Source of the DNA: Chrysomallon squamiferum
Taxonomy: Eukaryota > Mollusca > Gastropoda > Neomphalida > Peltospiridae
DNA: 64,000 bases
Direction: 5' to 3'
Assembly (NCBI GenBank): GCA_012295275.1
Contig: CM022666.1
Span: 9,885,002-9,949,001 of the forward strand
Shown one piece after another: positions 11,347 through 24,329 of the stretch (position 1 is its first letter; each line of letters begins with the position of its first letter). A program made the position numbers and the translations under genes. A model generated the notes under the pieces. That model saw nothing but the letters and a program-made list of their open reading frames with translations. It searched no databases and had not been told where the DNA came from.

Positions 11347-14300
11347 CGAAACAGATCAACCGATTAAGAAGTTTCGCATGAACCACATAGGAATAACATT
11401 TTCTTTTTCTTTTTTAAAAAATTAAAAAAACACCAACAACATATAAAACAAAATGTCCTGTTCATTTTTATGACGTCATGAAAGGTTATTTAAGATATAT
11501 TTTGTGGGGGAGAACGGTTCTTTGTGCAGGTTTTTATAATTAGCCGCGATCAGACGCGTCATATATCAAAAGCCAGAGCAAATTATCCGAATTTGCCCGA
11601 AGTGCACACAGTCTTGTCAGACGAGACAGCGTGTAACGTCATCAATGTCAAACTTGATCAAGGCTGTTGGTAATTTGTCTTTTTCATACATTTTCAGTCT
11701 TTTGTGTAATTCTGTTATTTTTAACATTATTCTTACCACTAGTATTATTTTAATATTAATTTATTGTTAACATTAATTTCTAACATTATTTTCAGCGAAA
11801 TTTTTGACAATAAGGTACACACTAAGACGGTTCGACGTATAATTACATAAAATGAAAACAGTGTACTTTTTTATTAATGATTACGGTTTTAACAAGCACT
11901 GAAACAACTGAATGAAATATCTGACGTTAATTTTTGATTAATACGGAATAGTCAGGATTCTGTGGATTATGAGTCGATAAATTGTGGGTTCTTATGCTTA
12001 AACCAAAACGTTATGGTACATTTACTGAAGATGTTTACACCAAACAAGCTGTACCTCTACTAATAACCTTGTTTGTCAAAATAAAAATAAATAAATAAAT
12101 AAATAAATAATAAGTATATTAAAAAATAAAATAAAAAACAGAAGAAAAAAAACCACACCAAAAAACACCACCAGAATACAAACTTAAATTAAATAAAGAC
12201 ATTTAAAAGAAAGACTATGAATACAGCGCGCTTCAATTTTTCTCACTGCTACAAAGAACTCCCTAGACAGTGTGTAGCAGATAAGCCGAATGAACACAAG
12301 ACAGAATACGTTTATTAGAATTTGTTTTCTCGTTATGAGGCTTATTTTCAGATGCATTATTTATAATTATATGGTCATCTCTATCAATTTGTTAATACTT
12401 TGTTTTCTTATCATATATTTATTATTAATACCTAATATGATTAAGAGCCACACGGAAGGCTACAAGAGCCTTCGACCCATATAACTAAAGGTTTAGAATA
12501 ATAATAAATAAAAGGAATTTTAAATGAGTAAACAGTGAAAGCTATGTAATATAATTATCACAATTAATTCGAGATCAAGCGTGTATTCTTGGTTTTTCCT
12601 TTGGGAGTGAGGATGTTTAAATTCATTCCATTTCCAACATCCAACACTGAGCTGATAATGAGAGAAGCATTTATATCGATTTCCATTTTTTTTCAAAAAA
12701 ACAAACATAAAAGTAACATTTATATTCTGTTTCCAGTTAATTCTCAGTCAAAGTATAAAATTTACAAAAAATAAATAAATAAATAAATGGTGTATTTTCT
12801 GTGCAATGAAATGAATACATCTATGGTGGAAAATAGATTAAGATTTGCACAGCTGGAACATTATTCTTTTCGTATGAAATCATCTAGCCAAACACGTTAC
12901 ATTATTACATCATATAAGCTCGTGGAAGCTGATCAACCAAAGACGTTAGACGGCCGCGATCGAGATGAAGGACACCGCCGACATGGATGTTGCCAAAATA
13001 GTGGTCATTACTGTCATATTCACCGCCGTTTAAAACTATTCTTCATTTTAAATTTATTTATTTTGTAAAGAGACACACACATTTTTTTTTTCTTCATATA
13101 AATGAAAACGTTCTTAGTGTTGTGTCCTACCAATGGATGCTAGTTTGACTACACGATTGAAAACGTATTCCGTTTATTTTTAAAATGATTTATTATTTTA
13201 TTTTATTTATTTATTTATTATCTGTGAACATAAAACCAGTTATGGATATTTTTAGATCTAACACGCAGAACTCAGATTTAGATATAGCATTTCTTTAATA
13301 CAACTCCGCATGACGTCATTTGAATCGTTAACGAGGTTCTTTCAGACGAGATATTCCAGTTGAACGAAGACGGTCGCGCTGTCAGGATACAATGAACACA
13401 AAGTAAGACACCGATTAAAACAGTTTCGTCTCTTCCAGGACACAAACACATGCCAGTCAGTTTCTTATTAAACCAGGAATCTGCTTTTGTTTACTTATTT
13501 TTAAGCATAATTTAACTACTAAGTATTAATACTTAATCATAAAGAACACAAAAAAATGAGAGAAAAAATAACAATAAAAAGTTCCGTGTACAGCATTAAA
13601 GTAATTTAAAATTTACTTTTTCAGTTACGCAACATATTGCTCATTTCTAAATGGTGCGTTACAAAGAATATGAATTAATATCGGATAATGAAATTGTTTA
13701 TAATTTTTCCTACTGGGCAATTTAATTACCTGATTGTGTATTACAGAGATCTACGCAACTAAAACGTTTTCAGCTTGCCTCTATCAAAATCAAATCTTAA
13801 TTTGCAATAAATTAAATTACCAGAAATAGCGCACACTAGGTAGAATCCATCATTTCCGTTATTAAGTTTTCTATTTGAAACCCCCTCCGACGCACAGAAA
13901 AAGATGTACATCTATAATGCACGTCATTTTTGAAACCTATGAACTTGCTTCAGTATCAAGTTCAAATTAGTTACTAAACCCTGAAACAACTCTAATTATA
14001 AATATATTACTTAAATATAAAGTTAATTAACTATTTCTTGTAATTTTCTTTTTTTTTTTGTTAATAAAAAATATTAATACATCTTTTGAGAATAATGAAA
14101 TGTAAACCCAACAAACTTATCTTAGAACATGTGAATGTAGTTAATTTTTAACTGGAACACAAATTGCTTTAATGTCAAAAAAAAAAAAAAAAAACCATTA
14201 GAAACAAATCTGGCGCACTGCAACCAACAACTCTCATAAATGTTTATTACAATATTCAACTGAAAAAATTTAAAAGGAACAATAACCAAAATCACCTACT

Positions 14301-14480
14301 TTTGATTTAAACTATAACTAGCCATTTATTTCATTTCCCAAGCTAGTTGTAAATGCATGAACATTACCACAAACTGACCATCAAGTTAGTGTTTTGTTAA
14401 TAGTAACCCTGAAAAAATCACTAATACCACACAGCGTCATATTAGATGTAACACCAGGTATCACATAACAAACACACACA
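10425..14480. other. intergenic sequence upstream of the RPL8 3' end
   Basis: No gene is recognised. Homopolymers occur at about 10900-10922 (A) and 11313-11346 (T), and perfect CRE sites lie at 11471-11478 and 13311-13318. The stretch 10980-11680 is less repetitive and richer in CpG than its surroundings, but shows no convincing exon. Short open frames near 12290-12480 and 12787-13068 match nothing I know. Confidence 0.5.
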
Positions 14481-14500
14481 CAGTTGTCCATTATTTTTAT

Positions 14501-14506
14501 TTTATT
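14501..14506 (-). terminator. RPL8 poly(A) signal
   Basis: Read on the minus strand, AATAAA lies about 14 bases after the RPL8 stop codon. A second overlapping AATAAA-like stretch follows at once. Very short 3' UTRs are common in ribosomal protein genes. Confidence 0.8.
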
Positions 14507-14519
14507 TCTGCTACACACG

Positions 14520-14600
14520 TTATTCTTTTTCAGATTTTCCTGCTGCCAGCTGTTTGGTTCCTCTCAGTCTGCCTGTTCTTCTTGCAGCAATAAGCCCAAC
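14520..14600 (-). CDS. RPL8: RPL8 coding exon 6 (terminal)
   Basis: Residues 235-260, starting [16 protein letters not shown] and ending GKSEKE before TAA. The acceptor is CTTCTAG on the minus strand. This is the basic C-terminal tail of uL2. Confidence 0.97.
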   Translation of the reverse strand, partial: VGLIAARRTGRLRGTKQLAAGKSEKE

Positions 14601-15513
14601 CTAGAAGACAAATGTAAATATTTATACAGCTAACAATTCCAAGTAAAACAAAATAAGCAACTAGAACTTCAGTGCAATAAATGGTCTAGAACCTCAGTGG
14701 AATAAATGTCATAAAATATTCATTGTTTAAAAAATATCACATCAGAGAGAAGTGAAAGAAAACCTCTAACAAGTTTTATTAAATTACTGATGACCTGGTG
14801 CCTAATGGTTAGAAAAGCTCTAATTGCTTTCTCTGCTTTATTTAATTATAAAAACAAAATGAAATGTATATCTGGAGAAACAAGCCTATAAAAATAGTTT
14901 AATTAATTATATATAAATACAGTGCTACTGTGAGGTAATGGTGACAGTTTAACAATCTTAGAGAGAAAAGAAATGTCAATTCCTAGAGAAAGTGAACCTT
15001 TGGTTAATTAAATTTAAAAAACATCTGCCATCATAGACTTTTTATTTATTTATTTTTTTAAACTCCCATTCAGTTTCTTCAAATATAAAGGAGTAAAATA
15101 ATACTTTTCATAATTTTAATAAAATTTAGTTTTAATTATGGATATTATAAAGCTGTTCTGAAATCAAATTTTTGTTTACCCCTATTCCCATCCCTGGCAC
15201 TAGAGACTAGAGAAAAGAGACATTTGAAAATACATAAGCTACATAAACTCTATCAATTTTAAACAGTACTTATAGTATCTGTGAATGGTGAATTACTATT
15301 ACACGTACCTTTCTACCAGCAGGTGTATCTCTTCTGACAGTTGAAGCTTTACCAATATGCTGGTGGTTACCACCACCATGGGGATGTTCAACAGGCTGTG
15401 GAAAAATAGCAGTGACAGCATTTAACATTTTAAACACACAAGTTACAAGTGTTTACAAAGGAAGAGAACAGCTAAAGTAATTATGGTGATAAATAACACC
15501 GTTTTCATGTCAG

Positions 15514-15575
<62 letters not shown>

Positions 15576-18500
15576 TACTGGATGTAGAAATCTATGAACT
15601 GATCAGGTCAAGAATTTATACCATGTCAATTAAAGACCAAAGTTAGCTCCCCTCACTAACATATCTAATTAAAATGATGAAGATAATACATATTTCTGTG
15701 TCTATCATTACAAGTTTACATAAATGTTTTTTCCATTGGATATGAAAATGAGACTAACATTCATGGCAACACCACGGACTTTGGGCCAGCAGTTTCTCTT
15801 TGCCTTGTACTTGTGGTATGCTCGTCCTGCCTTCAGAATGGGCTTGTCAATACGTCCTCCACCAGCCACAATACCTGCAATACAGTTACACGACTTTTCT
15901 GTAACATTTCAGTATCTTGTCTCATAGAAGATAATATATAAGCTAATCAAGACAGAACATTATGCTTAGTGCAGAACAGGAATGCATTAGTTACATAACA
16001 AAACAAACAGGTATTACACATTTTGAAACTCCTGTGAGTAACATTTTTCATCTGCATTCCATGTAATAATAAATAAAATAAAATTACTTTTACCATGATA
16101 ATTAGTTACAACCACAACAGAATAACCAAACATTTGTTATGTAAAAAGATGAAATGTACTTTTTAAAAATTGAAGAACATTACCATTGTGACCATTTACT
16201 GTATTACTGTTTGTAACAAAAGGCACCAACAAAACATTATTAAACATCAACCACAGACAATTATTAACAATATACCTGTATCAAATTTGTATGCTTCACA
16301 TATTTACATAGTTTTAAAAATAGCTTTTTGGAATTTTCAACCTTTACTTTTTTAACACAGGCTGTATGTAGCCCATGTATCCTCTAGCTGAGAACAGCTC
16401 AGTCAGACTTTTGCATGGAGGTTACTGGTTCAGAGCTTGACCTTAATGGTAGCTCAGGGTTTTTTCATTACTGGTGTCTCTTCCCTTTTTTCTGCCTGTC
16501 TAGTGATTAAAGTTTTCAATTTGCTTCATTCATCCAGATTTGAAATTCCACCTTTCCTGTGTGCACAGTGTTAGTCATTTTTGTTGTTAATTGTAACTTA
16601 TCTTATTGATTACAGAAAGTAAACATTATTTGTCAGCTTCTTTACAGTTTTACAAATGACCCGATACAAAAATGAAAATTATCTTAACATGAACTAAAAC
16701 CAGTGTTTACAGATATCAGATGAGAGCTAGAGACTCACGCATGAAAAGATTAAATCTGATTGGAGCTTTCTGTAGAGATAGTGTAATGGACTTGACTGTC
16801 ACCATCAGTGGAAGAGTATAAACTCACTGATTTGTTGTCCATGGGGGGACAGAGGAGCAGACGGCATTTGCCAGTGTTACACAGCATGACTATTCCAACA
16901 ATGACAGTAACTAGGATAAATGTAGTATTCATAAATTTAGTTCAGTGCTCATCATAAAAGTGTATTTTTTTCTGACTATAATTTCACATAATATGCAAAA
17001 AATTAGCACATAATGAAAGCTGTAGCAAAAAGAAACAAAACACACAAAAAATGATGACTATCTCCAGCAGTTCAAAAGGTATATGCAAATCGGTATGACA
17101 GGTATCTGGTCGGGTTTTTTTCAAAATTGGTTTGAAGGCATGAAAACGTACGTTTTTGGTCACAACTTTTGATATAAGCCATTGCCAGCGACGACATGCA
17201 CATGGTTAGAAAGATTAACTTTGAAGCCATTTTGGCGGAAACAAGCCAAGCATTTGTAGAGTGACCCTATTTTAGGACTTTTTATTCCATGCTGTTAATT
17301 GCTGACCACTGGTGCCAAAGTGTGTTAACCCCACTGTGTTCAACACTCTCATATAAAGAACTGATTTAACATATAACAAGAACACCACCACCATTTAAAA
17401 GAGCACATAATGATCTCTATTTCCACATGTGTTTTTTATGGTGGGATTTATAGAAGGGATTGGATTTGGGAGTGGAGGAAAACGGACAAAATCTGGACTT
17501 TTAACAGCTTTGACCAATTATATCGGCTAGGCTATCGGTACCTAATTTAACTTTAAATAAAGGATTTTAATTTTTTTTAAAACGTTAAGTTTTAAAAACT
17601 GATCAAGCAGCTATCATTTGACACGGTTAAGGTCAAGATGTAGTTTTCTGCTAGAGAAAGGTTAATGTTTCTGTACAATTGCCAACATTTCCAGCTAGTA
17701 TGCTTAGTTAATGTTAATTTTGGCTTTATATTCCTTTGGACTGGTAACTTTCGAGTTATTTTGCATCACAGATGGATGTTATTTATACCATTTTAAAGAC
17801 TTTTGCATTCAACTAGGCTATGTGGGGTGCCGTTTTCTATTAACAATAAACTATAAACACACAGTGATCCAATGTTAAATTACTCACCAACCATGGCTCT
17901 GTTTGCAGATGGCATTGCTTTCTTGCTACCAGAGGGCAGTTTGACTCGAGTTCTCTTTGTGTCTGGGTTGTGAGAAATGACTGTGGCATAGTTTCCTGAG
18001 GCACGAGCCAGTTTTCCTCGATCTCCTGTCTTTTCTTCCAAACTGCAGACTATGGTTCCTTCTGGCATCATGCCAACAGGCAAAATATTTCCTATCTGCA
18101 GGGAGGCTGTGGGGTAGTAAAAAATAAAATAAAAATAGTAACAAAAACAACAAAAAGAACATTAATGCTGATATCAGAAATAAAAGATCAACAATGTAGC
18201 AAATCCATCTACTCAAATTTCTGTGAACATATACTGTGAACAGTGGGGTTTTTTGAATAAATAAAGCCAATTTTGTTTTTCTATTACTACATCTCAGATT
18301 GTTGAGTTCTCCACATGAAATTCAGGTCAAAGTGAAGAAATTTTTAATTCATCACTGATGCAGTAAAAAAAATGTACGAATATTTTTGTAATAAAAATTT
18401 GTCGTGAACTCAACTATATTTCTCAGTACTGACAGCTTATTACAACAGACTGGGTAAAACTGTAGACGTTAAAACAGCTTTAAATTTATAAATAAATGAA

Positions 18501-19020
18501 TTTAAAAAACAACCCAAAACAGCAACATATAATGAAATCCTGAAGTACCTTTTTTCCCACAGTAGAGGAACTGTCCAGTGTACATGCCTTCAGCAGCAAT
18601 AAATGTCTCAGTTTTCTGTCTGTAGCGATATGGATCACGGAATACTACTTTAGCAAGAGGTGCTCCTCTGCCTGGATCATGTATGATATCCTAGAAATAA
18701 ATGCAATACTCACACTGAATCATGCATGAATATTCCATTAATATAGCATTCCGATATAATATTTTGACCTTATTCTCTTAAGTACACTAGTATTTTCAGA
18801 AAATTATATACTCAAAATAATAAAAATTCAATCACAACTGAAAGAAAACAAATTGTTTTTGTTATATTTTGTACAAAAATACCTTAATTATGCCCTTAAT
18901 GTATCCGTGTCTTTCAGCGAAGTCTACAGGTCGAAGTTTGGCTGCTCCTTTTCTGTGTTTTGTATGAGCCTTGAAAACACTTCCAGGCCCTTTTCTCTGG
19001 GCTCTTATAACTCGGCCCAT
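14520..19020 (-). CDS. RPL8: ribosomal protein L8 (uL2), complete, six coding exons
   Basis: This is a structural protein of the large cytosolic ribosomal subunit that binds rRNA near the peptidyl-transferase centre and helps join the subunits. Coding exons in transcript order are 18883-19020, 18549-18690, 17888-18106, 15759-15874, 15309-15395 and 14520-14600. All introns are GT-AG and the joined frame gives 260 residues; human RPL8 has 257. The protein starts [16 protein letters not shown] and contains the family signatures [11 protein letters not shown] and [14 protein letters not shown]. His216 in the NHQH motif matches the histidine hydroxylated by RIOX1 in mammals. Identity to animal RPL8 is high throughout, except for the usual variable tail ([13 protein letters not shown]). 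The start is fixed by homology. TTTAG directly before the 5-base leader TTAAC implies a separate non-coding first exon. No frameshift or missing segment is seen. Confidence 0.98.
15309..15395 (-). CDS. RPL8: RPL8 coding exon 5
   Basis: Residues 206-234, 29 whole codons. It carries [16 protein letters not shown], the loop nearest the catalytic centre of the ribosome, and ends at a GTACGT donor. Confidence 0.97.
15516..15573. repeat. (TG)n microsatellite in RPL8 intron 4
   Basis: A pure TG run of about 58 bases inside the 363-base intron between exons 4 and 5. Confidence 0.98.
15759..15874 (-). CDS. RPL8: RPL8 coding exon 4
   Basis: Completes codon 167 and encodes residues 168-205, including [20 protein letters not shown]. 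The acceptor is TTGCAG and the donor is GTTAGT. Confidence 0.97.
16750..16932 (-). CDS. 60-residue ORF with one predicted membrane span, inside RPL8 intron 3
   Basis: A 60-codon frame starts at ATG 16930-16932 and ends at TAA. I do not recognise it. The N-terminus is a 16-18 residue hydrophobic stretch ([14 protein letters not shown]), then basic residues (GKCR), then a polar Ser/Thr/Asp tail ([15 protein letters not shown]). This fits a small type-III membrane protein, a signal peptide, or the last exon of a receptor. A possible acceptor (TTTATCCTAG) lies within the frame just before TTACTGTC. Codon composition is richer in GC than the intron around it. It could still be chance or the relic of a retroposed gene. 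Confidence 0.25.
   Translation of the reverse strand: MNTTFILVTVIVGIVMLCNTGKCRLLLCPPMDNKSVSLYSSTDGDSQVHYTISTESSNQI
17888..18106 (-). CDS. RPL8: RPL8 coding exon 3
   Basis: Completes codon 94, encodes residues 95-166 and gives the first base of codon 167. It includes [20 protein letters not shown] and [13 protein letters not shown], the best-conserved core of eukaryotic uL2. The donor is GTGAGT. Intron 3 downstream is about 2 kb, the longest in the gene. Confidence 0.97.
18549..18690 (-). CDS. RPL8: RPL8 coding exon 2
   Basis: Residues 47-93 plus one base of codon 94, from [20 protein letters not shown] to the YCGKK motif. The acceptor is TTTCTAG and the donor is GTACTT. Confidence 0.97.
18883..19020 (-). 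CDS. RPL8: RPL8 coding exon 1
   Basis: Residues 1-46, starting at the conserved MGRVIR and ending KGIIK in phase 0. The ATG sits five bases after a TTTTTTTAG acceptor, so most of the 5' UTR must be on another exon. Confidence 0.97.
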
Positions 19021-19494
19021 GTTAACTAAAAAAATAATAAATAAATAAAATAATACTAATTAAAAAATTAAAAGATCAGAGATACGTTTTACCGAAACAA
19101 TATTTTACACAGATTGAATTGATAAGGATGTTCCCAACTTTGGTATCATTATCAATGTAACGGTGAATGTTTAGTTATCAAGATGTGACACGATCCAAAC
19201 CAAGAAGAAAATATAGTTATTTCAAAAAGAAAACTAATATTTTAAAGAAAAATAATGAAACCATTTAATATTTTAACATTAATAATTTATATATAAACCA
19301 AAAGTGCCACAGGATGTTTTTCTTTTATTACAGCTAGTGATGGATTTACTATTTAACCAAGAAACACACTCACCAATATGATGGTAGAAGTGTGAAAAGG
19401 AAGAAACCAAACCGTCTAATCACGACTTTAAAAAATAGTATCAGTAAAGCCTTATAGTTATCGTTTAATAAAAGATATTATACAAATCACATAC

Positions 19495-19600
19495 CTGTAG
19501 CACAAATAAATACAAATAGCAATTATCTGTCTTATAATTAAAATAGTGACTATTTTACGACTATTGTAATCGGGCGAGGTTTATTTTCGTCGGCCATTCG
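19495..19600 (-). other. RPL8: probable RPL8 non-coding first exon and promoter
   Basis: On the minus strand a strong donor (CTACAG followed by GTATGT) sits at 19495/19494, about 470 bases before the acceptor that precedes the ATG. Upstream, around 19560-19620, the sequence becomes CpG-richer, with TATATA and an ATGGCC motif. The 3' edge is well supported by the donor. The transcription start is a guess. Confidence 0.45.
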
Positions 19601-19748
19601 GTATATATCGCTTGTTTACGTGTCTCCAGATACTATTTTCTACCTATCTATATTTAATAGGTTCAACAATATTTTTGCATTTGATTACAAATGTTTACGT
19701 TCGAATCACTAAAATAAAGATAATTATAATGCTTATCTGATAGGTGGT

Positions 19749-19766
19749 TTAATAATAATAATAATG

Positions 19767-19799
<33 letters not shown>

Positions 19800-19880
19800 T
19801 CTACAACAACAACTATTACTATTACTACTACTGTTGCTACTACGACTACTACTGCTGCTGCTTCTGCTGCTATTACTGCG
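19749..19880. repeat. (AAT)n then (ACT/GCT)n microsatellite
   Basis: An AAT run (about 19752-19800) passes into degenerate ACT/ACA/GCT triplets. Open frames here are artefacts. Confidence 0.95.
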
Positions 19881-20414
19881 ATTACAACTCCTTCTAAATA
19901 AATAAATGAACAACAACAACAAAAAACAGTAACACACATGCAACTACTTCCAAAGAAAAGAACACCGCATTTATACATTAACAACAGAAACAACAATAGC
20001 TTCCTCTTCTTATTATTATTTTGTTTTGTTTTATTTAATTAATGTTAAACATTTGTTTGTTTTTATGTATTCTAGCTGATACAGAACATTTTGAGAGTTT
20101 GAAAATATTTGTTTTTAACCGTTCATCTCTCAGTCTCCTTTTACTGTAATGAAAACAATTCATTTGTACGTATAATTAATCTGAGTATATGTATATTCAA
20201 CAATATCAACATAAAGTTTACTAGTATATTTAGAATAATTGTATAGATATTATGAATAATTGTATTTATTTATTTAAATATTATTATCTGTAATAATATA
20301 ATTTTTATTTATACACAGCAGAACAACTCGTTGACGATCTGGATTCATTTTATCTGGTAGAATATGCCTCCAAATAACATGAACTTTCTTCTTGTATGAA
20401 GAAAACATACGTTT

Positions 20415-20468
20415 TATTATTATTATTATTATTACAACTATCATCATCATCATCATCATCATCATTAT
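20415..20468. repeat. (ATT)n/(ATC)n microsatellite
   Basis: An ATT run followed by an ATC run. The poly-Met/Ile frame on the other strand is an artefact. Confidence 0.9.
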
Positions 20469-20889
20469 CGCCATTGTCAAAATCGTCTATTAAATGTTTG
20501 TTATGTATTAGTTTTAAACTGACTAGATTGTGAATTTAGACTATATATAATAATTATTTCATTTTTAGTAAGGAATGAAATATAGCTAATTAATAAATTG
20601 TAATCTGAGGAATATAGTTGTAATGTATTTAATTTGTTAATACATATTCTATTTGAGTTTTCAAGATTATTAGCAAATATATTTAACATGTCACCGCAGA
20701 AATAAGAAACAGAGTTGCTGATTTAGCGATAATACAGAGATGGTTGTTCTTCTAATAGTACACGCACCTGTATTCTGTGTAAAACGTCACTATTTTGCTT
20801 TACTTTTCACTTATGCCAGATATTTAACAAAACATACCAAGTTATTTTTCATAAAATAAATGATTTTCTAAATAAAGCTATCAAATTGT

Positions 20890-21125
20890 AATACCACTAT
20901 AACGCGCGGTTTTTATTTAGATTATATTTTTAAATTAATTTACTCAGGTGCTCTAAATACAAAATCGATGACGTCACGAATTGTGACAAGAGGACTTCAT
21001 TGACTTGTCAGCGACAGGTTTTATGGGTGTGACCTTACATCTCATGTGACGGAACTTTTGAAACTAATATAACTTTCCTTCAGAAGTAGTGATTGATATG
21101 TGAAAACGGCAGGCAGTTTTTTGAG
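20890..21125 (+). promoter_or_regulatory. possible myosin VII promoter and non-coding first exon
   Basis: A small GC-richer island holds ACGCGCGG (about 20902), a perfect CRE (TGACGTCA, 20969-20976) and a strong donor (TTTGAG followed by GTACGT) after 21125. The ATG exon of the myosin at 34782 starts with an acceptor, so a non-coding exon must lie upstream, and this is the best candidate I see. It would be divergent from RPL8, about 1.4 kb away. Neither the link nor the start site can be proven from sequence. Confidence 0.3.
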
Positions 21126-21466
21126 GTACGTTTCTTTATTAATTTCTTATTAAATTATTTATATTTTTCACCGATCGATCCAGAATTTCAGCTAAAATTT
21201 TCGACTGCCCACCCGGCAAGTTTTCTATTTCAGGAGTGCAGTTTCTCGACTACGTGTTATTACTGCTATTTTTGTATTACTTTTGCAATTTAATTATTAT
21301 TATTATTCAATTTGTTGTTTGTATAAATTGAAACTTACTGCATCTCTTTCTAAATAATAATGTTAACTTAAAATATATCAATAATAATAAAAAAATAAAT
21401 GAAAAATAATAAACAACAAATAAATAAATAAATAAACAAAAGTATATCAATAACAACAGCAAAACA

Positions 21467-21489
21467 GATAATAATAATAATAATAATAA

Positions 21490-21520
<31 letters not shown>

Positions 21521-21552
21521 AAGAAGAATAACAGTAATAATAATAATAATGA
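21467..21552. repeat. (AAT)n/(AAG)n microsatellite
   Basis: AAT triplets, then about 12 AAG triplets (21491-21528), then AAT again. Confidence 0.95.
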
Positions 21553-23624
21553 CCTAAAATAAAGAATGAAATGAAAATTAATGTATCATTACTAAAATTT
21601 GCATGTTTTAAAAACAAAATTGTTTTGACACTGTCATTGTACACCGAAAATTGTGACAGATTCATATTAATCTTGTATTTGGTGATACATTATGTTTTTA
21701 ACTGATTTTACTGGTTTTATTTAATTTTGTATGCATATTGTGTTATTTTAAAAAAAAAACATGTTGCAGCACTAAAGTGCTTCTCTGTCACTCACTGTCT
21801 ACACAAAAACACACATATACATATATAATAAAAATAAAAATAATAAAATAAGAAATGAAAGAAGCAATAAAATACACTACAAACTAACTTTGTTACTTTT
21901 TATTTGATGATATGTATTAGATAAAGTACACTTTAACATTTTAAACATTAACTGTAACATCACCAGTGACCAAAATGTCAAATACAGGAAGACACTGGGA
22001 CAACTTCATTACATGCTATTTGCATCACTCTTCTGTCACTAATTTCATCTTACTTGTATGTCATTTTATATAATGTGCAGTCATAAATATAATATTCACT
22101 GCAACAACGACAGCTACAATAACAAACAAACATAGAGGCAGTTGTCACATACAAAGTTATATATATATACAGTTAAAAAAATGACTGTATAACCTTGCTG
22201 GGGATCAGTAGGTTACAGATTAGTCTGCACTGCTGTATGAGATATTATTTGAAAAAGTCCTCATTGACACATCTATCAATATTTGTGGTCTGTGGAAAAG
22301 TGCATGAATTATACCATTAATTACAAACATTAGAAGATAAATTAAATATCTAAACAACTTTGTGACACGTTTTAATTATTATTTTTTTTTGTCAGGGGAG
22401 GAGTGTGTTTAGTGACCTCAGTGGGAGAGAATAATCAACTACAAAATAAGAAACATAGTAACACTGATTGGACCATTTAATAATTTTAGAAAGTTTACAG
22501 ATCACACAACAGAAGTACTGGGTGGGGTAACTTTCATCTTTTTTTCATTGTCATACATGATGTGCTGGGTGTGAACTTCTAAGCTCAGTATGTCTATTCA
22601 TGAGCTGTGTTAGTGAATTATTATGTCAGTGATAGCTGAAACACAAGATGTGTTGCTATGGTGATGAGCTATCAGTGCCGATACTGCTGCACACTGAGAT
22701 TGTGGTTTGCATCTTCACAGCCTTAGACAATGTTATCCAGTCACTAAGTGTTTTTATTTCCCAGATGGGTCTCTGTGTTTCTCTTTAACAATTCTGCAGT
22801 GATGTTTTGTTAATGTTGCAGTGCTTCAATGTCACATAAATGTTTCTTGTTTTAGGTTTTTGTCTTGATATATGTTTGTATTTAAATATAGAAACAGTTA
22901 TAAAACTGAGCCAAGATGTCTGAAATTTGATAGTTTAAAATGTTTTTTTTTATTTTTTTTTTTTAATTTAAATCCCCATAGTAATTTAGAGAGAAGTCAG
23001 ACCAACTGAAATGTAAATCTGATATGTATTCCAGCTTAATAAATAAAAGCATTTAAATTGTATTTTAGATCAAATGTAGTCATTATGAAATAGGATAATT
23101 TATATAATAGATTGCTTTCATTGAATATATTTCACTGTAGAATTAATAACATTAGACACAGAAATTAAATTATGACCAGTTTTTACATTTTAAAACAATT
23201 CTTTTGTTTTATTTTTTAGTATTATTTTGCCTTAAAAACCAACAGAGGTATTTTTTATTATCATTGTTCCATGAGACATATGTAAATGCATGGGTTATGG
23301 TAATAACTGAACAGAGTAGATAGTGTACACCCAGCAGTGCCTTGTTACATCTACCTGGTATCTTTGATTAATCAGGCAGCATCTATTGATCAGGTATACT
23401 GAAAACACTTTTTTAACATGATAGTAATGTATAATATGTAAAAGTAAATATTTGTATCATAGAATATGATTTCAAGAAAACATTTTAAAAATTCTATTAT
23501 ATATCCCTTTAGGAGTTTTTATTGCATACAATGTAAACTGTATGTGTATATTGTGTGAAGTGTATGTTAGTATATGACGTGTGAATTTGTATATGTAATG
23601 TGAGGTCTGTGTTTGTGTGTGTGT

Positions 23625-23628
<4 letters not shown>

Positions 23629-23690
<62 letters not shown>
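23629..23690. repeat. (AT)n microsatellite
   Basis: A pure AT run of about 60 bases, flanked by TG-rich and GTAT-rich sequence. Confidence 0.97.
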
Positions 23691-23694
<4 letters not shown>

Positions 23695-24329
23695 ACAGTA
23701 TACAGTATAAAGTGTATGTATGTATATATAGTGTGAAGAGTGTTTCTAAATAACACTGTATGTTATGCTTCTGTTCTCATTTGGCTATTCAGTGCAGGAC
23801 CAGAGTTATGTGTTGAACAGCTGATTAACAGTGACAAGGTGAGGTGCATGACACACTTCATTCCTACTGGATATAGTTGTGTATACAACCAGTTTGTGAC
23901 TCATGCGGTCTATGTAATATATTGAATTGTAAGCAGATATGCATATTTATATTAATGTATAATATAATGTCTTTTTTCACCAAGTATGAAATGGACATAT
24001 CAAAGAAAATATTAACAGTTTTTGTTATCAGTGTAATGCTTATTTCTGTAAGCTTATCTTACACTGTGTTTACTCAGGTATAAAACTCAGGTGTAAGTCA
24101 CAGACAAAGTTGAAAACTGAAATATACATGAAATATACTGGTACTAAATGTTAAATTAAGACATGATATTTATTTACATTTTATTGTATTTGTCATGTGT
24201 GAAGGTTAAGAAATCTTATGTATGTGTTTGTGTGTGTGTGTGCATATGTATATATATTTTTATAGATTGACTGAATGACTGATTGAGCAGTATATAGATG
24301 TTTTCTATCAAGTAGACAATATAAATCTA

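Noticed and set aside
12787-13068. 93-residue open frame with a GC-richer middle
   Set aside because: The local CpG rise (12930-13030) is interesting, but the translation shows no domain and ends in AT-rich simple sequence.
16380-16560. Possible tRNA-derived SINE with a GGTTCAGAG box and TAGCTCAG box
   Set aside because: The two boxes are too far from the polymerase III A and B consensus and in the wrong order and spacing. No poly(A) or repeat end is seen.
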